Assembly: GCA_965116625.1 (NCBI GenBank)
Contig: OZ220717.1
Coordinates: 4,216,001-4,280,000 of the forward strand
Source of the DNA: VXNE01 sp965116625
GTDB taxonomy: Bacteria; Pseudomonadota; Gammaproteobacteria; Pseudomonadales; Azotimanducaceae
Direction: 5' to 3'
DNA: 64,000 nucleotides
The number at the start of each line of letters is the position of its first letter. Within the stretch, counting starts at the first letter, position 1. Under the pieces are notes generated by a model. It worked only from the letters and a program-made list of their open reading frames with translations, was not told where the DNA came from and ran no database searches. Of this stretch, positions 8,504 through 17,086 are shown piece after piece. Position numbers and translations under genes: made by a program.

Positions 8504-10180
8504 TTATGCCTCAGCGGTCGGGGAACCTTCCCCGGCTGAAGGTTCTTTTCTGCGAGGGGTAACCCCCTCGCGCTCCCCGGCTGAGGGCTCTCTTCCTGCG
8601 AGGGGTTCCCCCTCGCGCTCCCCGGCTGAGGGCTCTTTTCCTGCGAGGGGTTCCCCCTCGCGCTCCCCGGCTGAGGGCTCTTTTCTTGCGAGGGGTTCCC
8701 CCTCGCGCTCCCCGGCTGAGGGCTCTTTTCCTGCGAGGGGTTCCCCCTCGCGCTCCCCGGCTGAAGGCTCTCTTCCTGCGAGGGGTTCCCCCTCGCGCTC
8801 CCCGGCTGAGGGCTCCTCCAGTCCCCGGGAAACCCGGCTCACGTTGCCCGCACCCTGAACGATCAGCACGTCGTCGTCCCGGAGCAGCGACCCCAGCAGT
8901 TCCAGGGCTTCTTCCGGCGTCTCGGTGAACAGGGGATTCATGCCGCCGAAGCGACGCACTCCGCGGCACAGCGCACGGCCGTCCGCGCCCGCGATGACGT
9001 CTTCGCCAGCCGCATACACCTCGACGACCAGCAACAGGTCGACAAGCAGAAGGACCTTGACGAAGTCGTCGTACAACTCCTGGGTTCGCGTGTAACGGTG
9101 GGGTTGGTAGACCATCACCAGGCGCCGCTCGGGCCAGACGCTGCGCGCCGTTTCAATGACCACCCGCACTTCCGTCGGGTGGTGTCCGTAGTCGTCGATC
9201 AGCGTGATGGACTTTCCGTTGACCACGCGAGACCCGACTTCGAACCGTCGGCCCACGCCCTTGAAAGACTTAAGGCCGTCGACGATGTCGTCGTCGGAAA
9301 CGCCCTCTTCCGTCGCGATCGCGATCGCGGCGAGCGCGTTGGAAACATTGTGCATGCCCGGCATGGGTATTTCGATGTCGAGGTCCGAATCGCTCGGCCG
9401 CGTGGCCGTAAAGGTCCAGCGCATCCCCCCTGGCACCACGTTTACTGCCCGGAAGTCCGCGCCCTCGCGCAGCCCGTAGGTCACCACCGGCCGGGCAAAA
9501 TCGCCGATCATCGAACGCACGTTGTCGTCGTCCACGCAAAGCACCGCCACGCCGTAGAAAGGCAGCCGGCCGACGAAATCGAGGAAGGCGCGTTTGAGAC
9601 GTTCGAAGTCGTTGCGGTAGTAGGAAAGGTGGTCCCGGTCGATGTTCGTAACGACGGCGGCTATGGGTTGCAGGAACAGGAACGAGGCATCGCTCTCGTC
9701 CGCTTCCGCAACGATATAGCGCCCGGCACCCAACCTGGCATTGCGCCCTTCGCCTTTCAGCAGCCCGCCGATCACATAGGTCGGATCCAGGCCCGCACGC
9801 TGAAAGATCGCGGTGATCAGGCTCGTGGTCGTCGTCTTGCCGTGGGTGCCCGCAACCGCGATGCCGTGCCGGTATCGCATGAGTTCGCCCAGCATCGCCG
9901 CGCGGGACACCACGGGCACGCGTTCCTCCCGCGCCATGACCACCTCGGGGTTCTTGCCGCTGATCGCGGCCGAAACCACGGCCACGTCGGCTTCCCGCAC
10001 GCTGTCGCCTCCGTGGCCGATATCGATCGGAATGCCCTGTTTCGCCAGGCGTTCCGTATTGGCGGAACGCGCCATGTCGGAACCGGTGACGGTGTAGCCC
10101 TGGTTCAGGAGGACTTCCGCTATGCCGCACATGCCGGAACCGCCAATCCCGACAAAGTGAATCCTCCTGACGCGGCGCAT
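8504..10180 (-). CDS. murC: UDP-N-acetylmuramate--L-alanine ligase MurC with repeat-derived tail
   Basis: MurC adds L-alanine to UDP-MurNAc in the cytoplasm. The core (about 455 residues) is intact: the N-terminal RRIHFVGIGGSGM nucleotide fold, P-loop AGTHGKTTTT (about 109-118), DDYGHHPTE, and the usual end VLIVQGAGNV. Beyond it lies an unusual extension of about 100 residues made of 15-residue repeats (EPSAGEREGEPLAGK-like) encoded by a 45-bp tandem array, giving 558 residues against the usual 460-490. The start at ATG 10180 (MRRVRRIHF) matches the family; GTG at 10216 is an alternative overlapping ftsW. murG and ddlB, its usual neighbours, are both missing. Confidence 0.96.
   Translation of the reverse strand: MRRVRRIHFVGIGGSGMCGIAEVLLNQGYTVTGSDMARSANTERLAKQGIPIDIGHGGDSVREADVAVVSAAISGKNPEVVMAREERVPVVSRAAMLGELMRYRHGIAVAGTHGKTTTTSLITAIFQRAGLDPTYVIGGLLKGEGRNARLGAGRYIVAEADESDASFLFLQPIAAVVTNIDRDHLSYYRNDFERLKRAFLDFVGRLPFYGVAVLCVDDDNVRSMIGDFARPVVTYGLREGADFRAVNVVPGGMRWTFTATRPSDSDLDIEIPMPGMHNVSNALAAIAIATEEGVSDDDIVDGLKSFKGVGRRFEVGSRVVNGKSITLIDDYGHHPTEVRVVIETARSVWPERRLVMVYQPHRYTRTQELYDDFVKVLLLVDLLLVVEVYAAGEDVIAGADGRALCRGVRRFGGMNPLFTETPEEALELLGSLLRDDDVLIVQGAGNVSRVSRGLEEPSAGEREGEPLAGREPSAGEREGEPLAGKEPSAGEREGEPLARKEPSAGEREGEPLAGKEPSAGEREGEPLAGREPSAGEREGVTPRRKEPSAGEGSPTAEA
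8511..8820 (+). repeat. Family A array: six 45-bp palindromic units in murC
   Basis: GGCTGA anchors recur at 8534, 8579, 8624, 8669, 8714, 8759 and 8804, a strict 45-bp period (six units plus a partial). Each unit holds a perfect 8-bp stem, GCGAGGGG/CCCCTCGC, with a loop of three or four bases, then a CGCTCCCCGGCTGA segment. Forty-five is a multiple of three, so the murC strand reads each unit as a 15-residue peptide. At 8511-8525 the array abuts a head module (TCAGCGGTCGGGGAA) also found at 12.1 and 37.3 kb. Units differ by a few substitutions. The unit at 8534 has compensating one-base indels. Confidence 0.97.
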
Positions 10181-10193
10181 TCTCGCGTCCAAC

Positions 10194-11279
10194 TCACCGC
10201 CTCCCAAGGTTGTCACCTTCCAGGTGGGTCCTGAAAGCCAGCGCCAGCAGCCCCGTGCATACGAGCAGGCTGTTGCCGCCGAAACTGATGAAAGGCAGCG
10301 TCAGGCCCGTGGTGGGCAGGACGCCGGTGTTGACGCCGACACTGATCAGTACCTGGGCCCCGATCACGAGCCCCGCCCCGTAGGCAAGGTAGGCCCCGAA
10401 CAACCTTCCCTGGTCCGCGGCGGCGCGCGCGATGGAGAACGTGCAAAGCACCAGGAATGCAAGCAGTACGATGAGGGCGCCAGCGCCGATCAGCCCGAGT
10501 TCTTCGGCGACGACCGCGAAAATGAAGTCGTTGTGCGCCTCCGGCAGATAGGCGAGTTTCTGGACGCCTTCGCCGAGGCCGACACCGAGCCATTCACCGC
10601 GACCGAAAGCGATCAGCGCCTGGGTCAACTGGTAGCCGCCGCTGTGCGGCAGGGACCAGGGATCCAGGAAGGCGACCAGCCGCTCCTCCCTGTAGACCTC
10701 CAGTCGCAGGAGAACGATGAGACCCACGGCGGCCGCGCCCGCTACGCCAAGGAAGTGCCGAAGCCGGGCTCCAGCGAGCAACATGAGCCCTCCGGTCACC
10801 AGGACGAGAAGCAGGGTGGTGCCGAAATCGGGTTCGATCAGCACCAGGCCCGCGAGAACGCCCGCCCACGCCAGCGGCCGCAGGAATGCCCAGATGTCGT
10901 CCTGTACGGCATCCCCCGCTCGGGCAAAGTATGCCGCCAGGTACACCACCAGCAGGAACTTCGCCAACTCGGAAGGCTGCAGGGTGAAGGCGCCGAGCCA
11001 GATCCAGCGATGGGCCCCACCCTCCTCGAGACCGATCCCGGGAATGAGCACCGCGGCGCAGAGGGCGATGGCGGCGACCAGGCACCAGCGATGCAACGCT
11101 TCCCAGAGGCGGAGCGGGATGTTCGCGATCACCGCGAACGCGGCAAGCGCCGCCGCCACGAAGACGCAATGCCGCACGACGTACGAATTCGCCGTGGCGG
11201 CCGACGCCACCATCACGACGCCGGCAGCAAGCGCCGTGAACCACGCCATCAGTACGGTTGTGCCGAAACGGTCAACCAT
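10194..11279 (-). CDS. ftsW: Septal peptidoglycan polymerase FtsW
   Basis: A SEDS-family glycosyltransferase of 361 residues with about ten membrane segments, partner of FtsI. Family signatures visible are GGAHRWIWLGAFTLQPSEL, LVLIEPDFGTT, and the C-terminal GLTLPFISFGGNSL. The ATG at 11279 (MVDRFGTTVLM) overlaps the murD stop by eight bases, supporting translational coupling, so I prefer it to an upstream start. The next gene is murC rather than murG. Confidence 0.96.
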   Translation of the reverse strand: MVDRFGTTVLMAWFTALAAGVVMVASAATANSYVVRHCVFVAAALAAFAVIANIPLRLWEALHRWCLVAAIALCAAVLIPGIGLEEGGAHRWIWLGAFTLQPSELAKFLLVVYLAAYFARAGDAVQDDIWAFLRPLAWAGVLAGLVLIEPDFGTTLLLVLVTGGLMLLAGARLRHFLGVAGAAAVGLIVLLRLEVYREERLVAFLDPWSLPHSGGYQLTQALIAFGRGEWLGVGLGEGVQKLAYLPEAHNDFIFAVVAEELGLIGAGALIVLLAFLVLCTFSIARAAADQGRLFGAYLAYGAGLVIGAQVLISVGVNTGVLPTTGLTLPFISFGGNSLLVCTGLLALAFRTHLEGDNLGRR

Positions 11280-12654
11280 GCGTACCTGCCGCTCTGTCGA
11301 CCGCCGCTCGAAATGCGTCGCCACGGGCCTCGAAGTCGTCGAACATGTCGAAGCTGGCACAGGCCGGCGACAACAGAACGGTTCCCCGCCCGCGGGCCGC
11401 CGCCAAGGCCATCGCGACGGCTCGATCCATGTCGCTTGCCCGGCTGACGGGCACGATGCCAGCCAGCGCGGCTTCGATGCGGGGAGCGTCCCGCCCGATC
11501 AGCACGACGTGTTTCGCATGGCGCGCGATTGGGTCTTTCAGGGGCTCGAACGACGCGTTCTTGCCGTCACCCCCGGCAATGAGCACGATGTCCCGCGCTT
11601 CCCCGCCGAAGCCGGTGAGCGCGGCCACGCAGGCACCGACGTTGGTTGCCTTTGAGTCGTCGATACAGCGCACCGAACCCACCGAACCCACCAACGCGGA
11701 GCGGTGCGGAAGTCCGGGGAAGTCGAACAGCCGCCGAGGCTCGACGCCGCCTCCGGTCAGCGAGGCGATTGCGCACGCTGCGAGAACGTTGTAGGCGTTG
11801 TGACGTCCTCCGAGCCGGAACGACGAGAGCGGGAATGGCGTACCGTCGATGATCACTTCATCGCCGGCGACCCGCCAGTCCGGACATCCATTGAGGGCGA
11901 TGGCGGTGGTTCCCGGGGGCGGTCGCGTGCATGGATCAGTGCCGTCGTAGACGGCGGCGCGGCAACCAAGGTAGACGCGGCGTTTCGCCCGCACATACGC
12001 GTCGAAGGAGCGATGACGGTCCAGGTGGTCCGCGCTGATGTTCAGCACGGCAGCCACATCGAACGTTCCCGAGCCCATTCGCTCGAGCTGAAAGCTGGAC
12101 AGCTCGAGCACGTACCAGTCGGCTTCGGAGCCTTCAGCCGGAGGAGTTTCCCCGACCGCTGACGCGTGAGGAAGTGTCGGCATTGCCTCCGTCGCTGGAG
12201 GCGTGCTTGGATGCAAGTCGAGCAGGTCGAGTGCCGGAATGCCCAGGTTCCCCCCGACCCGGATTTCTCTCGATCCGTCATCGAGGAGTTTCCCCACCAT
12301 CGATGCCACCGTACTCTTGCCATTGGTTCCCGTGATGGCAATGACCGGCGCGTTCGCGAGACCCAGGAACAGATCGATGTCTCCCAGGATTTCGAGATCC
12401 GCTTCACGCGCTCTCCGGGCGAGACAATGATCGAGTCCGATGCCAGGGCTGATGACGGCACGATCGAAGTCGTCGAAATTCACCGCCGCCGGCTCGAGAA
12501 GCTCCGTGCCGGCGAATTCGGTCCGCGCCGCATCGAGGTAGGGCGGATTCACCCGCGTATCGCAGACCGCGACGGGTACGCGCCCGTGCAGCGATTTCAG
12601 GCAGGAATATCCCGTCGCCCCCAGACCGATGATCAGCGTCCGTTGCCCTGTCAT
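11272..12654 (-). CDS. murD: UDP-MurNAc-L-Ala:D-Glu ligase MurD with an internal insertion
   Basis: A 460-residue Mur ligase adding D-glutamate. Seen are the N-terminal fold (LIIGLGATGYS), P-loop GTNGKSTVASM (109-119), the YVLELSSFQLE motif (about 181-191) and a C-terminal domain with IAGGDGKNASFEPL. Between ALDLLDL and YVLELSSF lie about 30 extra residues (roughly 148-178, rich in Pro, Ala, Thr) that most MurDs lack. The DNA there matches the head of the family A repeat. The start overlaps the mraY stop in ATGA. Confidence 0.96.
   Translation of the reverse strand: MTGQRTLIIGLGATGYSCLKSLHGRVPVAVCDTRVNPPYLDAARTEFAGTELLEPAAVNFDDFDRAVISPGIGLDHCLARRAREADLEILGDIDLFLGLANAPVIAITGTNGKSTVASMVGKLLDDGSREIRVGGNLGIPALDLLDLHPSTPPATEAMPTLPHASAVGETPPAEGSEADWYVLELSSFQLERMGSGTFDVAAVLNISADHLDRHRSFDAYVRAKRRVYLGCRAAVYDGTDPCTRPPPGTTAIALNGCPDWRVAGDEVIIDGTPFPLSSFRLGGRHNAYNVLAACAIASLTGGGVEPRRLFDFPGLPHRSALVGSVGSVRCIDDSKATNVGACVAALTGFGGEARDIVLIAGGDGKNASFEPLKDPIARHAKHVVLIGRDAPRIEAALAGIVPVSRASDMDRAVAMALAAARGRGTVLLSPACASFDMFDDFEARGDAFRAAVDRAAGTHG
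12128..12215 (-). repeat. Family A-related insertion inside murD
   Basis: Within the extra murD segment, GAGCCTTCAGCCGG (12128-12141) and TTCCCCGACCGCTGA (12148-12162) are the complement of the head and tail modules flanking family A sequence at 8511-8545. The palindromic middle is missing, so this looks like a shortened form. Next to it is a 6-bp hairpin (GCCTCC/GGAGGC, 12186-12203). The insertion keeps the murD frame. Confidence 0.7.
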
Positions 12655-13733
12655 CGGATCTTCAGCGTCGAAAGGCCGATGAGCACCAGCACCAGGGCGA
12701 TGATCCAGAATCGCACGATGACCCGGGGTTCGGGCCAGCCCTTGAGCTCGAAATGGTGGTGAATCGGCGCCATTCGGAAAACGCGTCTGCCGGTGGTCTT
12801 GAACGACGCCACCTGCATGATCACGGAAACGGTTTCGAGTACGAACAGACCGCCCATGATGAGCAGAACGATCTCGTGGCGGATGATGACGGCCACCAGT
12901 CCGAGCGCCGCTCCCAGCGCAAGGGCACCCACGTCGCCCATGAACACCTGCGCCGGGTAGGTGTTGAACCAGAGAAAACCGAGACCGGCCCCGATGAGCG
13001 CGCCACAGAACACCGCCAGCTCACCCGCACCGGCGACGTATGGGATCTGCAGGTAGCTCGCGAACTCGACGTGTCCGGCCAGGTAGGCGATGAAACCCAG
13101 TCCGGCGCTCACCATCACCGCGGGGAGAATGGCAAGGCCGTCCAGCCCGTCCGTCAGGTTGACCGCGTTGCTCATGCCGACCACCATCAGGTAGGCAATC
13201 ACGACGAACCCCACGCCGAGCGGAATGGCCACCTCCTTGAAGAAGGGCACGATGAGGCTGGTATCGGATGCCGTCGCGGCGAGTTCGTAGAGGATGACGG
13301 CAGCGGCGAGGCCGACGACGGACTGCCAGAAGTACTTCCACCTGGCAGAGAGGCCCTTGGCGTCTCCCTTCGACACCTTGAGGTAGTCGTCGTACCAGCC
13401 GATCACGCCGAAGCACAGCGTGACCGCCAACACGATCCAGACGTGCCGGTTGGCCGGATCGCACCACAGGACCGTCGTCAACAATGTCGTGACGAGAATC
13501 AGGGCGCCGCCCATGGTCGGCGTGCCGGCTTTCTGCAGGTGACTCTCCGGCCCTTCCTCGCGCACGGTCTGACCGATCTGGAAGTAGGCGAGCTTGCGAA
13601 TCATGAGCGGCCCGACCGCGAGCGAGATGGCCAGCGCGGTCAACGCGCTCACCATGGTGCGGAACGTGATGTACTGGAACACGCCAAAGACGCCAACGTA
13701 CTCGGCCAGGTACTCGGTGAAGCGCAGCAGCAC
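12651..13733 (-). CDS. mraY: Phospho-MurNAc-pentapeptide transferase MraY
   Basis: A 360-residue polytopic enzyme that makes lipid I on the inner membrane. Family motifs are the TPTMGG segment near residue 75, WYDDYLK, VNLTDGLDGLA, and the late MAPIHHHFELKGWPE. It starts at GTG 13733, directly after the murE TAG, with a strong ribosome site (GGAGG, six bases upstream) lying at the edge of the family A repeat. murF, normally immediately upstream, is absent. The stop overlaps murD. Confidence 0.97.
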   Translation of the reverse strand: MLLRFTEYLAEYVGVFGVFQYITFRTMVSALTALAISLAVGPLMIRKLAYFQIGQTVREEGPESHLQKAGTPTMGGALILVTTLLTTVLWCDPANRHVWIVLAVTLCFGVIGWYDDYLKVSKGDAKGLSARWKYFWQSVVGLAAAVILYELAATASDTSLIVPFFKEVAIPLGVGFVVIAYLMVVGMSNAVNLTDGLDGLAILPAVMVSAGLGFIAYLAGHVEFASYLQIPYVAGAGELAVFCGALIGAGLGFLWFNTYPAQVFMGDVGALALGAALGLVAVIIRHEIVLLIMGGLFVLETVSVIMQVASFKTTGRRVFRMAPIHHHFELKGWPEPRVIVRFWIIALVLVLIGLSTLKIR

Positions 13734-15209
13734 CTACGTCCTCCTTCTTCTTGCGAGGGGTTTCCCCTCGCGCTCCCCGGCTAAGGGCTTCGCGTCCATC
13801 GCCGCCTGCGCGAAACGCAGGTCGCTGTGCGGGATCCGTTCTTCCCCAAGGTCCTGGAAGTCCTCGTGGCCCTTGCCCGCGATCAACACGATGTCACCCG
13901 GTCCGGCGCGCTCAACGGCCACCCGCACCGCTGCCGTCCGGTTCGGCTCGACGGTGTAGAAGCCGGGCGAAGTAAAGCCGGCCACGATATCCGAAATGAT
14001 CGACTCCGGATTCTCGGTGCGGGGATTGTCCGACGTCACGACCGCCGCGTCCGCGCCCTCCTCCACGGCCATCGCCATCATGGGCCGCTTGCCCGGATCG
14101 CGATTCCCGCCGCAGCCGAACACGCATGTGAGACGGCCACGAAGGTGTTGGCGCACCGCGGCGAGCGCCGCCGCGAGCGCCGCCGGCGTATGGGCGTAGT
14201 CGATGAAGACCACAGGACCCGAGCAGTTCGGTGACGCCACGCGCTGCATCCGGCCCGGCACCGGCATCATGCAACGCATCTGGGCCACGGCCTCGTCGAA
14301 CGGTTTGCCCGCGAGACACACCGCAGACAGGGTTGCGGCGGCGTTGTACAGGGAAAACTCCCCGTGAAGCGGCAACCAGAAACGGCTATCACCCCACGGC
14401 GTATGCCATCGACCCGTTATGCCGTGGGGGTGAAAGCCTGCATCGGACCACGAGACCGCAGCATTCGGCGACAGGCCGTAGCCAATCGTCCTGGCCTCGA
14501 CGTCCGCGGCCATGCCTCGGCCGAAAGGGTCGTCCAGGTTGAGGACGACGGTGCCGAGGGAAGGCATCTCGAACAGCCTGCGCTTTGCCGCCGCATAGCG
14601 TTCCATCGTGCCGTGGTAATCGAGGTGGTCGCGCGTCAGGTTGGTGAGCACCGCGATGTCGAAACGCACCGCCGCGACGCGATCCTGTTCCAGCGCATGC
14701 GAACTGACTTCCATCGCCACGCCCGTGTGGCCTTCGCCTCGCATGGCCCCGAGGCGGCGCTGGACGGTGACCGCGTCCTCCGTGGTCAGCTTGCTCCGGC
14801 ACAGGCGCGCGATGCCGCCCCACCCGATGGTGCCCATGTACGCCGTATCGTCCAGCAGCGAAGCGCACTGATAGGCGACCGATGTCTTTCCATTGGTGCC
14901 AGTGACACCGATGCACGTGAGGGCGGCACTCGGATCGCCAAAGTACCGCGCGGCTATCTCTCCCTGGCGGACCCGGAGGTCGTCCATCACGACGTTTGGT
15001 ACACAGGCGGCGACAGGCCGTTCCGAACACACCGCCGCAGCGCCGCGGGCCACTGCTTCTTCGACGTGGCGATGCCCATCGTCCACGTCGCCCGCACATG
15101 CGAGAAACAGATCCCCGGCCGCTACGCGCCTCGAGTCGTTGGCGACGCCGGTGACGACAGTCTCACCACCCATGCCCAGGAGTTGGTCGAGAGTCTTGGC
15201 TGATGTCAT
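13734..15209 (-). CDS. murE: UDP-MurNAc-tripeptide synthetase MurE
   Basis: A 491-residue Mur ligase adding the third amino acid. The P-loop is GVTGTNGKTS (about 101-110), followed by EVSSHALEQDRV. The C-terminal domain carries DNPRTENPE, whose DNPR is the signature of enzymes that use meso-diaminopimelate. The last 20 or so residues (KPLAGEREGKPLARRRRT) are encoded by one family A unit, in the same frame as in MurC. The ATG overlaps the ftsI stop in ATGA. murF should follow but mraY does. Confidence 0.97.
   Translation of the reverse strand: MTSAKTLDQLLGMGGETVVTGVANDSRRVAAGDLFLACAGDVDDGHRHVEEAVARGAAAVCSERPVAACVPNVVMDDLRVRQGEIAARYFGDPSAALTCIGVTGTNGKTSVAYQCASLLDDTAYMGTIGWGGIARLCRSKLTTEDAVTVQRRLGAMRGEGHTGVAMEVSSHALEQDRVAAVRFDIAVLTNLTRDHLDYHGTMERYAAAKRRLFEMPSLGTVVLNLDDPFGRGMAADVEARTIGYGLSPNAAVSWSDAGFHPHGITGRWHTPWGDSRFWLPLHGEFSLYNAAATLSAVCLAGKPFDEAVAQMRCMMPVPGRMQRVASPNCSGPVVFIDYAHTPAALAAALAAVRQHLRGRLTCVFGCGGNRDPGKRPMMAMAVEEGADAAVVTSDNPRTENPESIISDIVAGFTSPGFYTVEPNRTAAVRVAVERAGPGDIVLIAGKGHEDFQDLGEERIPHSDLRFAQAAMDAKPLAGEREGKPLARRRRT
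13747..13789 (+). repeat. Family A unit at the 3' end of murE
   Basis: One unit with the perfect stem GCGAGGGG/CCCCTCGC and TTT loop, then CGCTCCCCGGCTAAGG. It encodes the last residues of MurE on the opposite strand and abuts the ribosome site of mraY. Confidence 0.9.
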
Positions 15210-17086
15210 GCCATATCCCTTCCATGGAACAAATGTTCTGGGGAGCGTTCAGCGACCCGGGGCAGTTGTTCCATGGTCGACGAGCGGGGCCGGGCCACAG
15301 GCGGAGCCGAAGGCGTCGGCTGTGGGGCACCTTGATGGAACGAACGCCTCACGGGAGCACTGGCGACCGCGGGCCGTTGTTGCGCGGTCGGTGAGCGGGG
15401 CTGGACCAGCGGCGACACCGCGAGCGTCGACTCTGGAGTGGCGGGAGCGAGATGGTCGGGGGCAACGCCAAGAATGCGGAGCGCACGCGCCATGACCCGT
15501 GCGAAAACCGGTGCCGCGACGCTGCCGCCGCCAATCGCCACGCCCCGGGGCTCATTGATGACCACGACGAGGACGATTCTCGGATCGACCACCGGCGCGA
15601 AACCCGCAAACAGGGCAACGTGCCGCCCGTCATCGTATCCGCCTGCGGAAACCTTGCGCGTGGTTCCAGTCTTTCCCGCTACGCGATAGCCGCGAACCGC
15701 CGCCTTCGGCGCCGTGCCCGCCGTGCTCACGACCTGCTCCAGCATCCGCGAGACCTCGCGCACATGACGCTCTTCGAAGACCCGGATACCCGCCAGGTCC
15801 ACCGTCTGTTTGAGCACGCCCACCGAACGCCTGACGCCGCCCGACGCCAATGTCAGGTAACACCGCGCGAGTTGCATCGGCGTGACTGTCAGACCGTACC
15901 CGTATGCCAGGGTGGTGCGGCCGATCGGCTTGTCCAGGTCCTGGGAGGTGAGTACCCCGAACGTCTCTCCCGGCAAGCCCGATCCCGGTGACTCGCCAAA
16001 CCCCGCGCGTACCATGACGTCGAATACCGCGTCCTCGCGCAGATCCAGGGCGACCTTCGTGATCCCGACCTGGCTCGACTTCGCCAGCACCTGTGCAAGC
16101 GTGATCACTCCTCGATCGCTGGGATCCTCGATCAGCTTCCGTCCCACAAAGACATGGCCCGGCGACGTGTCCACGGTTGTTGCCGCCGTATATCGACCGC
16201 TTTCCAGGGCGGCCAGGGCGGTGAGCGGCTTGACGGTCGACCCCGGCTCGTATGTGTCTGTCACGGCCCGGTTGCGAACACCCTTCGATCCCCGTGCCGC
16301 CGTATTGTTCGGGTTGTAGGAAGGTTGGTTCGCAAGCGCCAGGACCTCTCCGGTCCGGGCATTGAGCATGATCAGCGACCCTGACTCCGCGTTGTTGTGT
16401 TCGACTGCCGACTTCAACTCGCGATAGGCCGAGAACTGCAGTCGGAGATCGAGGCTCACGGTGATGTCATTGCCCATGTCCCGGTCGAGGAATCCCAGTT
16501 CCTCCACGGTGCGCCGGTGGTTGTCGAGCAACACCCGCTTGCTGCCCGGCTTCCCCTTGAGCAGGGAGTCAAAGGTGAACTCGATGCCTTCCTGGCCCTC
16601 GTCGTCGATGTTCGTCATACCCACGATGTGCGCCGTGGTCTCGGCGGCGGGATAGAAGCGCCTGTACTCGGAGAGGGATCGCACCCCGTCGATGCCGAGT
16701 TCCCGGACGGCCCGGTCGATCTCCGGACTGACGTGTCGTTTGAGATACGCGAATCGCCTGCCCGAGTTGGCCATGCGTCGTTCGAGCGACGCCGGCGAAA
16801 CTCTCAGGACCTCACCGAGCGTGGCCAACTCATCAGCCGAGAGGGTTACCATGCTGGGGTCCACCCAGATCGAGTGGACCGGCGTACTGACCGCCAGGAG
16901 TTCTCCATGCCTGTCGTAGATGACTCCCCGATGCGCGGGGATGCTCACCGTTCGTACGGCAATGGCCTCGCCCCGCTGCTTGAGAAAATCCCGCCGTTCG
17001 GTCACGCTCAGGTAAGCGACACGTGCCAGCAGCCCCACGACCGAAATCGTGAAAAACGCGACCAGCATGTAATGGCGCCACTTCAC
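15206..17086 (-). CDS. ftsI: Septal transpeptidase FtsI (PBP3) with duplicated tail
   Basis: A 626-residue class B penicillin-binding protein: one N-terminal membrane helix, a dimerisation domain with the AHRGVIYDRHGELLA start, and a transpeptidase domain with STVK (283-286, nucleophile Ser) and KTGT (472-475). The middle motif, usually SSN, reads SSQ (337-339). After about residue 545 comes a tail that FtsI normally lacks, containing two related 37-residue periods beginning PRSPTAQQ (563) and PRSSTMEQ (600), encoded by the family B repeat. The stop overlaps the murE ATG. Confidence 0.97.
   Translation of the reverse strand: MKWRHYMLVAFFTISVVGLLARVAYLSVTERRDFLKQRGEAIAVRTVSIPAHRGVIYDRHGELLAVSTPVHSIWVDPSMVTLSADELATLGEVLRVSPASLERRMANSGRRFAYLKRHVSPEIDRAVRELGIDGVRSLSEYRRFYPAAETTAHIVGMTNIDDEGQEGIEFTFDSLLKGKPGSKRVLLDNHRRTVEELGFLDRDMGNDITVSLDLRLQFSAYRELKSAVEHNNAESGSLIMLNARTGEVLALANQPSYNPNNTAARGSKGVRNRAVTDTYEPGSTVKPLTALAALESGRYTAATTVDTSPGHVFVGRKLIEDPSDRGVITLAQVLAKSSQVGITKVALDLREDAVFDVMVRAGFGESPGSGLPGETFGVLTSQDLDKPIGRTTLAYGYGLTVTPMQLARCYLTLASGGVRRSVGVLKQTVDLAGIRVFEERHVREVSRMLEQVVSTAGTAPKAAVRGYRVAGKTGTTRKVSAGGYDDGRHVALFAGFAPVVDPRIVLVVVINEPRGVAIGGGSVAAPVFARVMARALRILGVAPDHLAPATPESTLAVSPLVQPRSPTAQQRPAVASAPVRRSFHQGAPQPTPSAPPVARPRSSTMEQLPRVAERSPEHLFHGRDMA
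15220..15420 (-). repeat. Family B repeat, tandem, coding for the FtsI tail
   Basis: A unit at 15220-15340 begins TTCCATGGAACAAATG, has GGGAGC and GCGACCCGGGGCA, then TTGTTCCATGG (inverted with the start), TCGACGAGCGGGGCCGG and a CCACAG/CTGTGG stem. A diverged second unit follows at 15352 (GGGAGCACTGGCGACCG...). Periods are 111 bp apart, keeping frame. The first part of the unit recurs inverted at 46382-46458 and the final hairpin module recurs in altered form at 52491-52530. Confidence 0.8.

Noticed and set aside
8534..8804. CRISPR-like periodic array
   Set aside because: The whole 45-bp unit repeats with no unique spacers, there are no cas genes, and the array is in frame with murC.
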